A program made the translations under genes and the position numbers. DNA of 24,172 bases from Promethearchaeota archaeon (GTDB lineage Archaea > Asgardarchaeota > Lokiarchaeia > Sigynarchaeales > SOKP01), in the NCBI GenBank assembly GCA_019057775.1, contig JAHLWT010000240.1, positions 1 through 24,172 on the forward strand, written 5' to 3'. Under the pieces are notes generated by a model. The model saw only the letters and a list, made by a program, of their open reading frames with translations, ran no database searches and was not told the DNA's origin. This document shows positions 7,640 to 15,715 of the stretch, piece by piece (positions within the stretch are counted from its first letter, which is position 1; every line of letters begins with the position of its first letter).

Positions 7640-8560
7640 TTACTCTACATCTTGCAATAGTTTTGCTATAATCGATGAAGCAAGAGGTGGCATTAAACGA
7701 ATTATAATATTCTTAAATTTCTGCACTCTGATTTGATTCAGATATCTTCTTCGATCAAACCCATCTGGTAGCACGTTACCAAATCCATCTCTATACTGAT
7801 GAACGATATTCCCTTTTATAAGTTGTTTCTTATATTTTTCAATATCATTATGATATCGCTCAACCCACATTTGCATCTGTCCACTTGCCAGTTGCCTCTG
7901 ACCTCCGGCATCCCGATGAATTCTCCCATAGTTGGCTACTACAGGGATAAAATATGGCAAATAGCCTAACGTGTTAAATTTGTAATTGAAAGAAAGAAAT
8001 TCACACTCTTCACCGGCTCTTTTGGGGTCGACTAATGGGAAACAATCATCCATAACATTTTTTCTCACGCAAAAGTTCCCTTCCGTAAGGTGGAAATATG
8101 TCTTCAACCAATAGTAAATAAAATCCTTACCCTGGGGGGGAGGGTCATCAAAAAAGTAACCATATGCAATGCGACCCAATGCCCCGTCCTCTGACATGTA
8201 TTGAGGAAAGCCCCATACTAAAGCGATTTCTGAATGATTATCCAGAATGTCCACACATTTCTTGAACCAATTCCTGTCTAAATAGCCATCCGATATGCCG
8301 CAGAACATGACATATTTACCTTTGGCCATTGCCAGACCTTTTCTAAAAGCTTCATCAAGTCCACTATCTTCTTCCGATATCCATCGTATATGGGGATATT
8401 GTCGAATCACATCCAGTGTTTCGTCCGTGGATACCCCATTAACGATAATATGTTCCCAGTGATGGTAGGATTGTGCCAGTATAGATTCAATGGTCTCTTT
8501 GGCAAATCTCCCAGTGTTTTTGGAGGGACTAATGATTGAAATTTTAGGTTTATCTTGCAT
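7640..8560 (-). CDS. GT2-family glycosyltransferase, WcaA/SpsA-like, with altered DxD
   Basis: A 306-residue GT2 enzyme. The N-terminal part reads KISIISPSKNTGRFAKETI and HIIVNGVSTDETLDVI, where the usual VVDGGSTDGT has lost its first Asp but kept STD (44-46). ISEEDSGLDEAFRKGLAMAKG matches the SExDSGIYDAxNKGIxxAxG segment of the family. The metal-binding DADD/NSDD site is FCGISDGYLD (87-95), so only one acidic residue remains at that spot. The rest (LVWGFPQYMS, GALGRIA, DPPPQGKDFIYYWLK) is shared, without gaps and with about half the residues identical by eye, with the C-terminal half of the gene just upstream. It probably arose by duplication. The family is firm; activity and donor are uncertain. 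Confidence 0.88.
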   Translation of the reverse strand: MQDKPKISIISPSKNTGRFAKETIESILAQSYHHWEHIIVNGVSTDETLDVIRQYPHIRWISEEDSGLDEAFRKGLAMAKGKYVMFCGISDGYLDRNWFKKCVDILDNHSEIALVWGFPQYMSEDGALGRIAYGYFFDDPPPQGKDFIYYWLKTYFHLTEGNFCVRKNVMDDCFPLVDPKRAGEECEFLSFNYKFNTLGYLPYFIPVVANYGRIHRDAGGQRQLASGQMQMWVERYHNDIEKYKKQLIKGNIVHQYRDGFGNVLPDGFDRRRYLNQIRVQKFKNIIIRLMPPLASSIIAKLLQDVE

Positions 8561-8583
8561 TATTCTTCTTACCAGCGATTCGG

Positions 8584-10386
8584 TTATGTCAACATTTTTA
8601 TCAAGCGATGCCAGACTTTAACAGTTCCGACCCTAAAAATATCCCACCGGTATATCCTCCAATAATTTAAAACCTTTTCAAAAAATGGTAGTTTAGCTTT
8701 AATATATCTGTATATATCAAAAAATAAGAAAATACTACGACTGAAGCCATCTGGAAGTAACTCACCGGACCCATTCCTGTAGTGATGAGCTGTTTTTCGC
8801 CTGATTAGCTTTCTCTTATATTGTTCAATATCCTCGTAATACGCCTTCATCCACTTTTGCATACTCGGATCTCCACTTTGCCTTTGCCCCTCAACATCAC
8901 TCTGTATCCTACAATAGTTCGCTACGATAGAAACGAAATAAGGCAGATACCCCGAGGTATTAAATCTATAATTGAAAGCAAGCCAGGCTCCACGCTCAGT
9001 GCTTACTTTCGAATCATGGAATGGAAAACATTCTTCTAAAACCCTTTTTCTCACACAAAAGTTTTCTTCAGGAAACAGAATTTTTTTCTTGAGCCAATAA
9101 TAAATAAATTCTTTTGCTTGTGGCGGAGGGTTATCAAGAAAATGAGCATCAGCTATTCGTCCAAGTGCACCATTCTTTGACAGATATTGGGGTAGCCCCC
9201 ATACTAAAGAAATATCAGGGTTATTTTCCAAAACTTCTACACACGTATTGAACCAATCATGGTTTAAATATCCATCGGCAATACGATAGTGAAATATATA
9301 TTCCCCCCTTGCCATTAAAATACCTTTTTTGAACGCCTGTAGATACTCCATATTCTTTTCTAAGATCCATCTGACATGTGGAAATTCTTGTATGATTTTA
9401 TGAATTTCTTCATTCGTCTCACTATTGACTATAATATGCTCGTAATTGGAGTACGACTGGTTAGATATGCTTTCAACTGCTTCTTTTAAAAAGCCTTCTG
9501 TATTCACCGCTGGTGAAATGATAGAAACTCTTGGGACACGCAAATCCGATTTTCTGTTGAATTTCTTACCCTTGAGGAGATACTCGAAAGTATCATCGTA
9601 TGACACTTTGGGAAAGGGAGTGTAAAAGCTGTTTTCAGAACAGTTCAAAATATCAATAGGGGCAAGATTGTAAGTTTCATAGATATTTCTTATCGCAATC
9701 GGAGCGATGGGGTTAAAGTACTTATTGGCATCATTAATGAGGTCTTCTCGTGGGCCAACTATATATTCACCCGTAGCACTTCCTCTATGACCAGGATCCT
9801 CCTGACGATAATACCATTCCTTAACATTTTTTTCACATCCACCATCTGCGCCGAAGAGTACTATTCCCGATGCTTTACCGATTATTGCCAGTTGAACCAA
9901 CCCCAACAAAGAATTGCTGACAATAAAATGTAAAGGGTGATTACTGTTTGGAACTGTTCTCTCCCAGCTCAGATCAAAAAAGATGAGCTTTCTGTCGTAT
10001 TTACTGAGGAATTGATTCAGATCAAAATCACTTTCCATCAGTTCAAATGTATCGCGCCAGAATGAAGACACGAACATGTTATCATCATCTCTATTTAAGA
10101 AATCAATGATGTCTTTTATGGCTCTTGGTATACCTTCACGGCTGCTACACATAACTACAGACAGGTGTTTACCAATTTGCTCTAAAATCGGCGTTTCTTG
10201 CACAGTAAAGCTATTCAAACCGACATAGCAAATATCAGCATGGCGCAGCTCACTAATTCTCCTTTCAAGTTCCTTAATAGAGGGACCTGCTGCAAGAATT
10301 GCGACTGGTCTCCCATCAATGATTTTTCGAAGATGATTAATTCTTTTTTCTGAATGTGGCAGATAATCTTTTGACGTAAAATTCAT
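8584..10386 (-). CDS. Two-domain protein: DUF115/Maf/GT42-like domain fused to degenerate GT2 domain
   Basis: A 600-residue fusion. Residues 1-275 resemble the DUF115 (MAF_flag10) group and GT42 sialyltransferases: PVAILAAGPSIKEL (27-40) matches their IxGxGPSL nucleotide loop, SNSLLGLVQLAIIGKASGIVLFGADGG (157-183) matches the later helix and strand with GxD, and ILNCSENS (246-253) matches the C-terminal NxSxxS-like end. Known members transfer or handle nonulosonic acids. Residues 285 to about 560 are a GT2 domain, paralogous to the next gene but with motifs lost: VNSETNEEI for STD, LEKNMEYLQ for EEDSG, and HYRIADGY for the DxD site. The KdsC-like phosphatase of the nonulosonate cassette ends 6 bases upstream of this start. 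I infer a transferase for the cassette's product; this is not proven. No signal peptide is visible. Confidence 0.8.
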   Translation of the reverse strand: MNFTSKDYLPHSEKRINHLRKIIDGRPVAILAAGPSIKELERRISELRHADICYVGLNSFTVQETPILEQIGKHLSVVMCSSREGIPRAIKDIIDFLNRDDDNMFVSSFWRDTFELMESDFDLNQFLSKYDRKLIFFDLSWERTVPNSNHPLHFIVSNSLLGLVQLAIIGKASGIVLFGADGGCEKNVKEWYYRQEDPGHRGSATGEYIVGPREDLINDANKYFNPIAPIAIRNIYETYNLAPIDILNCSENSFYTPFPKVSYDDTFEYLLKGKKFNRKSDLRVPRVSIISPAVNTEGFLKEAVESISNQSYSNYEHIIVNSETNEEIHKIIQEFPHVRWILEKNMEYLQAFKKGILMARGEYIFHYRIADGYLNHDWFNTCVEVLENNPDISLVWGLPQYLSKNGALGRIADAHFLDNPPPQAKEFIYYWLKKKILFPEENFCVRKRVLEECFPFHDSKVSTERGAWLAFNYRFNTSGYLPYFVSIVANYCRIQSDVEGQRQSGDPSMQKWMKAYYEDIEQYKRKLIRRKTAHHYRNGSGELLPDGFSRSIFLFFDIYRYIKAKLPFFEKVLNYWRIYRWDIFRVGTVKVWHRLIKMLT

Positions 10387-10392
10387 GTTCTA

Positions 10393-10872
10393 TTATCTCC
10401 ATTCAAGATAATCATTTCCAATTAAATATTCTATTACTTCATGAACCACACCATCACCGCCTTTTGATTTTAAAATAACTAAAGCAGATTCTTTTGCTTT
10501 TTTAGTAGCATCTTGTGGTACAATGCTCAAGCCACAAAGTTTCAAAGCATTGGTATCTCTATCGGTGTCACCAATATAACATATATTTCTCAAAGACACC
10601 TGAGTATATTCCGATAATTGCTTTAGTGCTTTTTCTTTGTCTTTAGCTCCTTTTATGATGTTTGTTACTCCCAGACGATTTGCTATAATATCTGCAAACG
10701 CTGTATCCTCCCCTGTTAATAAAGCAATATTCACTCCCTTTTGCTTAAGCAGAGTCATTCCATCCATATCACGATAATTTAAAGTCTTATATTCATTATT
10801 ATTAGCATCGATAGCAACTTTGCCATCGGTTAATACACCGTCAATATCGAGAACAATCAACTTAATCTTCAT
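10393..10872 (-). CDS. KdsC-like HAD phosphatase (3-deoxy-octulosonate/nonulosonate phosphate phosphatase family)
   Basis: A 159-residue C0-type HAD phosphatase with no cap domain. It has VLDIDGVLTDG (DxD nucleophile and acid/base), LNYRDMDGMTLLKQKGV, LLTGED (motif II Thr, where KdsC usually has SGR), GAKDKEKAL (motif III Lys) and ICYIGDTDRDTNALKL (motif IV, usually GDDxND). The C-terminus SKGGDGVVHEVIEYLI matches the KdsC GGxGAVREV tail that reaches the next subunit's active site in the tetramer. The family removes the phosphate from KDO-8-P or from NulO-9-P. With a NeuB-family synthase in the same run, a 9-phosphate product is plausible. Longer in-frame starts (up to 10908) exist, but ATG 10872 fits KdsC starts and clears the upstream stop at 10881. 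Confidence 0.88.
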   Translation of the reverse strand: MKIKLIVLDIDGVLTDGKVAIDANNNEYKTLNYRDMDGMTLLKQKGVNIALLTGEDTAFADIIANRLGVTNIIKGAKDKEKALKQLSEYTQVSLRNICYIGDTDRDTNALKLCGLSIVPQDATKKAKESALVILKSKGGDGVVHEVIEYLIGNDYLEWR

Positions 10873-10880
10873 CTTTTCAT

Positions 10881-11303
10881 TTACCACATGCATATAACAA
10901 ATCCGCATTTAACAAACAATTGATTATCACTCGGATCTCCATACCGGGCAATTACATGTTGTAACGAAGTTTGGATCCGTAACCAGTCTTTCATTATTCT
11001 TAGGGGAATTTTCCGCCTTTTTTTGACCAATTCAAAAAATCTATTTAGTTCAGGTATCGTTTCCCTGTCATATCTGTTGTTATTAACAATAACAGAATAA
11101 TGAAAATCCTTCCTTTTATTACGAAAACTAGTGATGCAGTTTTTTCTTCCTTTAGCTAATTGTTGCACTATCCCTTTGCCCGGTATGACCTTACAGGACT
11201 CAACAAGTAAGGTAAGATCAAATTCATTTATGATAATTTCCTTGCAATTACAATAAGGCAGGGTGAATCTTCTTGGATGAATGGAGAAGAGTTGAAATTG
11301 CAA
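10881..11303 (-). CDS. Small hypothetical protein, start uncertain
   Basis: An open frame of up to 140 residues that I do not recognise. It is basic and soluble, with two blocks that look like real protein: a beta-rich part (FDLTLLVESCKVIPGKGIV, then FHYSVIVNNN) and an alpha-helical end (TIPELNRFFELVKKRRK and LRIMKDWLRIQTSLQHVIARYG). The only canonical-type codon giving full length is TTG 11303, which lies 76 bases inside the upstream methyltransferase gene in another frame. AAGG precedes it by 6 bases. Shorter starts are an ATT/ATC/ATA run near 11235 behind AAGGAA, or a GTG at codon 46. It sits between a methyltransferase and the phosphatase, so a role in the nonulosonate cassette is possible but unsupported. 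It could also be the remnant of a longer gene. Confidence 0.55.
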   Translation of the reverse strand: MQFQLFSIHPRRFTLPYCNCKEIIINEFDLTLLVESCKVIPGKGIVQQLAKGRKNCITSFRNKRKDFHYSVIVNNNRYDRETIPELNRFFELVKKRRKIPLRIMKDWLRIQTSLQHVIARYGDPSDNQLFVKCGFVICMW

Positions 11304-12040
11304 TATATGCCTTTTACTTTAAACCTGCTTTCTGAAAGAAGCCTAGATAAACTATCTACATTATACACATAGGATAGTTCGATCTTACTCTTTTCTTGGC
11401 CCTCCCTTGATATGTATATTGACTCACTTTTCACCAGATTATCTCTTTGAAGATAGCTTTTATGGTAAAGGGCGTATCGAAAAGGATTCGACGGTGGTAA
11501 TCTTACCCAAGTTCTTTGATCATGTGTAACCAAGAAAGAAGTATAATTACTTATTTCTATAACTAAAAAACCGCCTTTTTTCAGACAATTATATGCTTGC
11601 CTCAATAATTCGAACGGAAATTCTCTGCTTTCGGGATAAAGATAGCTGAATGTGTTGTCGACCACCAGGTATAAATCATAATAATTCTTGGATAACGATA
11701 CTTTCATAAATTCATTGTTAACATTTTTTACTTTTGTAAAACCCCAATCTTCTTTCCATTTCTCTGCAAATTTATACCTGGACAAGGATGCGTCAATTCC
11801 TACACTCTCTAACAATAAGCCCCTTTGTTCCATAGCATAAAGAAGCGCCGAACTACCTGATCCTATTTCTACTACCCGCAATCCGTTAACATGTTCGGAA
11901 TGATTTTGAAAAAAATTTACGTATTCTCTATACTTCGAAAGCCGTTCATTTCGATACGAATCTAATTCTTTTCCATCTTTAAAACTCTCAAGAGATTCTA
12001 CTTGAGAGTAGGAATCAAAATTTATTCTATTTGTTTTCAT
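11228..12040 (-). CDS. SAM-dependent class I methyltransferase
   Basis: A 270-residue methyltransferase. Motif I is LRVVEIGSGSSALLYAME (54-71). ESVGIDASLSRYKFAEKW gives the acidic residue at the end of the second strand, YYDLYLVVDNTFSYLY is the motif around the active face, and CLKKGGFLVIEISNYT is the LKPGG counterpart. The end, SPCLIVIARKLS, is a normal last strand, so the protein looks complete. AGAGG stands 9 bases before the ATG. The 3' end overlaps a possible TTG start of the small gene at 10881-11303 by 76 bases. It is one of five methyltransferases in the window, all of different subgroups; the target is probably a sugar in the repeat unit. Confidence 0.87.
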   Translation of the reverse strand: MKTNRINFDSYSQVESLESFKDGKELDSYRNERLSKYREYVNFFQNHSEHVNGLRVVEIGSGSSALLYAMEQRGLLLESVGIDASLSRYKFAEKWKEDWGFTKVKNVNNEFMKVSLSKNYYDLYLVVDNTFSYLYPESREFPFELLRQAYNCLKKGGFLVIEISNYTSFLVTHDQRTWVRLPPSNPFRYALYHKSYLQRDNLVKSESIYISREGQEKSKIELSYVYNVDSLSRLLSESRFKVKGIYCNFNSSPFIQEDSPCLIVIARKLS

Positions 12041-12072
12041 AAATCAAAACCTCTATTCGCCAAGTGGGACTT

Positions 12073-12978
12073 TCAAAATTTTGAGATACTCGCGACGAGT
12101 GTATCACGTTTTCCTACTGCGGCTAGCTGTTTTTCATAGGCAGTATGCAAGTCAGAAGAATTGAGAAAACTCCAAAATTCATGGCCACCTGGCTTACCCT
12201 TCGAAAGCCAGTATAAATGATTGGATAATGGATACCTTTGGAGTTGTTTGATATAATTTACCTTTAGGCCGGTTTGTGAGATAAGCATCTCTAAGGTCTT
12301 AGAGGTAAACAAAAATAGATGGCAGCTCCAATAAGTAAAATGAGAAAACGCCTCACTATTGTAAAGGGTTAACAATGCATCATCAGCATTCGGTGTTTCC
12401 ACAATGATTTGTCCACCATCTCCCGAGATTTTACTCAATTCAACTAACATTGATTTTGGATCAGCGAGATGCTCCAATACGCTAAATAGTGTTATGATAT
12501 CGTATCCTTTCCCCCCAGCATCTTCTGGGATTTCCGACAAGCTATGAAAGACCGTGAGGCACTGATTTTGAAAATGATTTTTCAATCGGCGTTCCAGTTC
12601 AACACCGTGCGCCTTTACAGCTAACTCCGACGCTTTTAGAAGAAATCCGCCTGCCCCGCATCCGAAGTCCAGTAATGAACGATTGGGTAATAATGATTTG
12701 AGATATTGAAAACGTCTTGTGTCATCCCATTCGCATTGATTAAGCCACTTTGGGATATCAAGCAGCTCTTTGCCGTGCATTCCAGAATCTTCGTAAAAAT
12801 TATCTTTGATGTGTTCAAAAGAAGAAAGAAAAACCAAACCGCAAGAGGTACATTCGTAAATTGTCAATTCAGGATTATCACGTACGCTGCCGGGTCTTTG
12901 CTTAAACTCCGTGCTGCCGCACAAATAACACCATTTCTGTTCTTGGTTTAATCCAAATTTTGAGTCCGTGTTTTTCAT
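12073..12978 (-). CDS. Zinc-ribbon SAM methyltransferase (NovU/C-methyltransferase-like layout)
   Basis: A 301-residue protein in two parts. Residues 15-50 form a zinc ribbon with two CxxC pairs (C17/C20 in WCYLCGS and C43/C46 in YECTSCGLVF). A class I methyltransferase follows: SLLDFGCGAGGFLLKA (motif I, 101-116), AHGVELERRL, YDIITLFSVLEHLADP and GDGGQIIVETPN. HCHLFLFTSKTLEMLI-like sequence (CHLFLFTSKTLEMLI) corresponds to the HLxxFT segment seen in many such enzymes. The zinc-ribbon plus methyltransferase layout is common in deoxysugar C-methyltransferases and in general glycan-locus methyltransferases; the C-terminal domain of true NovU/TylCIII proteins is absent, so the position methylated is open. 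It starts 12 bases after the SDR gene stops, consistent with one transcript. Confidence 0.88.
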   Translation of the reverse strand: MKNTDSKFGLNQEQKWCYLCGSTEFKQRPGSVRDNPELTIYECTSCGLVFLSSFEHIKDNFYEDSGMHGKELLDIPKWLNQCEWDDTRRFQYLKSLLPNRSLLDFGCGAGGFLLKASELAVKAHGVELERRLKNHFQNQCLTVFHSLSEIPEDAGGKGYDIITLFSVLEHLADPKSMLVELSKISGDGGQIIVETPNADDALLTLYNSEAFSHFTYWSCHLFLFTSKTLEMLISQTGLKVNYIKQLQRYPLSNHLYWLSKGKPGGHEFWSFLNSSDLHTAYEKQLAAVGKRDTLVASISKF

Positions 12979-12990
12979 TTTACATCCCTC

Positions 12991-13818
12991 TTACCAGCAA
13001 GTTCTGCCACCATCAATAGTTAAAGTAGCTCCGGTCATATATGAAGAGGCATCTGAAACTAAAAATAATATTGCCCCTTTATATTCATCCTTTTGTGCCA
13101 TGCGGCCTAGGGGAATCAGGTTGCTCAGTTTAGCTACAAAATCATCAGGCTGGTCAGTCTGCACACCCCCAGGACAAATGGCATTCACCCGGATGTTCTT
13201 GTCCGCCCAGTAGGTGGCTAAGTACTTTGTCAAGCCAATGAGGGCAGTCTTTACAACCGAGTAGCTAACTGGCTTCACGGGCTGCTTTCCCGCCGGAAGT
13301 CCTGGCTTGAGATATATTCTTTGGTCAGGAGCTATAATACCTAAGTCAGATGATATATTCAATATTACTCCCCTACCCCTATTGGCCATTTCACTACCAA
13401 TCACTTGACTACATAGGAAAGCACCGGTTAATCCAACGGCGATGTCCTGGTTCCACAGCTCAATAGGAAAATTTTCAAATCGGCTCCAGGAGCTATCTTC
13501 ATTTGCTTTTACTTTGGGGTTATTAGCAGCATTATTAATCAAAATATCAATTCGCCCAAACCTTTTCAGAACCGCACCCAACAATGCCTCTACCTCGGTT
13601 TTATTTCTTATATCTGTCCCAATCCCGATTGAATCTGCATGATATTGCTCAGAAATTATCCTTGCTTTTTTTATAGCTTCTTCTTCATTAATGTCAGCAA
13701 GAACTGGATGCCCTCTAGCTTGAGCAATAGCTTCGGCATGCTCTACACCAAGCAAGCCAGCCCCTCCGGTAATTACCGCTACACGGCCGGAAAGATCAAA
13801 TAACTGGTTTATCTTCAC
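12991..13818 (-). CDS. Short-chain dehydrogenase/reductase, PtmA-like
   Basis: A 275-residue classical SDR. TGGAGLLG (17-24) binds NAD(P), NNAA (95-98) is the structural motif, and the catalytic set is N-term Ser in LNISSDLG (S157), Tyr186 and Lys190 in YSVVK. It ends SYMTGATLTIDGG, the usual SDR tail. Between Ser and Tyr is an insert, APDQRIYLKPGLPAG, that resembles flagellin-modification SDRs of the PtmA type, which accompany nonulosonate genes in Campylobacter. The start is GTG 13818, with AAAGGA 6 bases upstream and no ATG in frame nearby. It follows the Gfo/Idh gene by 16 bases. It may oxidise or reduce a sugar intermediate of the NeuB substrate; the exact reaction is not known. The second Asp in ADINE (41-45) suggests NAD preference, which is inference. 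Confidence 0.9.
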   Translation of the reverse strand: MKINQLFDLSGRVAVITGGAGLLGVEHAEAIAQARGHPVLADINEEEAIKKARIISEQYHADSIGIGTDIRNKTEVEALLGAVLKRFGRIDILINNAANNPKVKANEDSSWSRFENFPIELWNQDIAVGLTGAFLCSQVIGSEMANRGRGVILNISSDLGIIAPDQRIYLKPGLPAGKQPVKPVSYSVVKTALIGLTKYLATYWADKNIRVNAICPGGVQTDQPDDFVAKLSNLIPLGRMAQKDEYKGAILFLVSDASSYMTGATLTIDGGRTCW

Positions 13819-13834
13819 TGGTTTTCCTTTTATA

Positions 13835-14884
13835 TCATTTAAGGCTTATGATTTTTCCTGTTTCTATTGATTTTTTAATCGCCAAAGCTATCCTTAAACT
13901 ATTAAATCCGTCCCTAAGTGTTACAATAGGTTCCTGACGGTTGGCTACACATTCGAAAAAGTGGTCTGTTTCCTTAACGAAAAGTTCATTGCGTTCTAAA
14001 CCGCCAAAATCATGGATTTCCTTTTCTTTATCTGGTTTTTCAACAATTACTTTTAGTCTAGTTAAATCCATAGTGATTTTTCCCAATTCCCCAATCACTT
14101 TACAATTCCGTGAAGGCGGTTGCTGAATATAATCCATATGCAGCGATACAGGCAAGCTTTTCCCCTTAAAGGTTATTTCCAGCAAAACATCGGCTACATC
14201 TTCTACATCGATTTCTAAGTTACTTAAATGTCCTCCTAAGGCAGTTACTTTACCAGGCATGCCAAATAAATCATACAAATAATCAATTTCATGTATTTGT
14301 GACAGCACAACCCCTCCGCCTAAATCTTTTCTGGAAGCATACATCTGGCGATAATCTTCATATTTATGCCATCTAGGCAAATATTCCCCAACCTCTGCAT
14401 GTACCGACAATAAGTTCCCAATAATTCCTTGTGAAATAAGCTTTTTAAATAACTTATAACATGGATGAAAACGCAACTGGTAACCTACTAAACTGACGAG
14501 CTTTTTTGATTGGCAAATAGATATTAACTCGTCAACGCTATCCCTAGAATGGGATAGAGGTTTTTCCACAAAAAAGTCGCAACCGGCTCTGGCTACAGCA
14601 AGGCAAGCAGAAATATGATGACTCGTTGGGTTGCAGATAAAGGCTACATCTGGTGATTGGCCTAGGGCCTGGTTTAAATCTCTAAAGACTTTAACAGAGT
14701 ACTTTTCTATAAAATCAACATTTTCATCAATAGTCAGGTTTGGAGATATAGTTTGTCTTAAATTCCGCACCCGGTAAGCAAGTATAATTGCCCCGTCACC
14801 AAATTTCGCATAAACATTCCTCAAATGTCTTTGTCCTATACCCCCAAGGCCGATAAATAGAATTTTTATTTTATTTTTTGACAT
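13835..14884 (-). CDS. Gfo/Idh/MocA-family oxidoreductase
   Basis: A 349-residue dehydrogenase with an N-terminal Rossmann domain (ILFIGLGGIGQRHLRN, 8-23) and the family signature FFVEKPL (104-110), whose Lys108 and nearby residues act in catalysis. The second domain has GYQLRFHPCYK, GGGVVLSQIHEIDYLYDLFG (HxxD-like helix with His and Asp facing the substrate) and a beta-sheet dimer face. It is like PtmF/MviM-type proteins near sialic-acid-like synthase genes. Its start lies 6 bases after the stop of the isomerase gene, with AAGGA close to the ATG. There is a second member of this family upstream (18575-19621), with different motifs, so two oxidation or reduction steps are likely in the pathway. 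The substrate is unknown. Confidence 0.92.
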   Translation of the reverse strand: MSKNKIKILFIGLGGIGQRHLRNVYAKFGDGAIILAYRVRNLRQTISPNLTIDENVDFIEKYSVKVFRDLNQALGQSPDVAFICNPTSHHISACLAVARAGCDFFVEKPLSHSRDSVDELISICQSKKLVSLVGYQLRFHPCYKLFKKLISQGIIGNLLSVHAEVGEYLPRWHKYEDYRQMYASRKDLGGGVVLSQIHEIDYLYDLFGMPGKVTALGGHLSNLEIDVEDVADVLLEITFKGKSLPVSLHMDYIQQPPSRNCKVIGELGKITMDLTRLKVIVEKPDKEKEIHDFGGLERNELFVKETDHFFECVANRQEPIVTLRDGFNSLRIALAIKKSIETGKIISLK

Positions 14885-14890
14885 AATCCT

Positions 14891-15715
14891 TCACTTATTT
14901 AAGAAGTTTTTTACAAATTCTATATTTTTTTTGGCCGATTCAATTTCATTACCAACTCTTGCTACCTGAAGAATAAAGGAACCAGCATAGTTTTTTGCTC
15001 TGAGCATAAAAAAACATGTGGCAAAATCGGTATTCCCCCGGCCAAGAGGTACAGTCCCCCCTTTTAATACTCGGTCCTTTACGTGGACAGTTACCACCAG
15101 TTGACCATAAGATTCTAATTCTTCCTTAGGGTTATAACCGAGAGAGGCACTATTGCCCATATCGTAATTGGCTCTTGCCGCCGGATGATTAAGACCCGAC
15201 AGAAAAGTGCTAAACACTTCCGCTGGCAATGAGGTTTCAAAGGCAAGAGTTACTCCCAGTTGGTAAGCTTTTTCCAAACTGGGTTTAATAATTTGCATTA
15301 TTTGCTCCAATTCTATTTTATCCTTAATAGCAGAATTATCTACAAAAGGTATCTCTAAATATTTGATACCAAAATGATTTAAACGGTTGATTAATAAATC
15401 TAACACATCCATACGTTCTTTTAGTTCCGAACCAGAGCATCTTAAAAGTGGACAATCAATGAAATAATCGGCACATACAGCCCCGATACGGACTCCAGTT
15501 TTTGATATCAGTGCTTTTATTGTCTTGGCTCCTTGCACAGTTAAAAGCGGATTTCCATAAAATTTGTCTGCTTCCGCAATCCAGTCAATCAGATCTAAAC
15601 CAATTTCCTTAGCCTGAAAAAACTCCTGTTCCCAGGTATTCCAGGGAAAAGCCTGAATTTTCCTGTTAACAGGAGGAGATAATCTTCCCTGCATAATTCC
15701 GATAGGATTTTTCAT
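14891..15715 (-). CDS. Sugar phosphate isomerase/epimerase (AP-endonuclease 2 TIM-barrel family)
   Basis: A 274-residue xylose-isomerase-like TIM barrel. It begins NPIGIMQGRLSPP (3-15), typical of the subgroup found in glycan loci. Barrel strands carry DLIDWIAE, RIGAVCADYF, KYLEIPFVD, VTLAFETSLP (Glu160), RANYDMGNS (Asp185) and VTVHVKDR (His211), the usual metal ligands. At the last strand, where the fourth ligand is usually Glu, the sequence reads SFILQVARVGNE, with Gln250. This could be a subgroup feature rather than a loss. The start is in an ATGA overlap with the upstream methyltransferase and it precedes the Gfo/Idh gene by 6 bases. An isomerase or epimerase acting on the sugar precursor of NeuB is plausible. 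Confidence 0.88.
   Translation of the reverse strand: MKNPIGIMQGRLSPPVNRKIQAFPWNTWEQEFFQAKEIGLDLIDWIAEADKFYGNPLLTVQGAKTIKALISKTGVRIGAVCADYFIDCPLLRCSGSELKERMDVLDLLINRLNHFGIKYLEIPFVDNSAIKDKIELEQIMQIIKPSLEKAYQLGVTLAFETSLPAEVFSTFLSGLNHPAARANYDMGNSASLGYNPKEELESYGQLVVTVHVKDRVLKGGTVPLGRGNTDFATCFFMLRAKNYAGSFILQVARVGNEIESAKKNIEFVKNFLNK

Noticed and set aside
11228..11303. Frameshift joining the methyltransferase to the small protein downstream
   Set aside because: The methyltransferase ends in a normal last beta strand, so a fusion is not needed; the small frame is more likely a separate gene or remnant.
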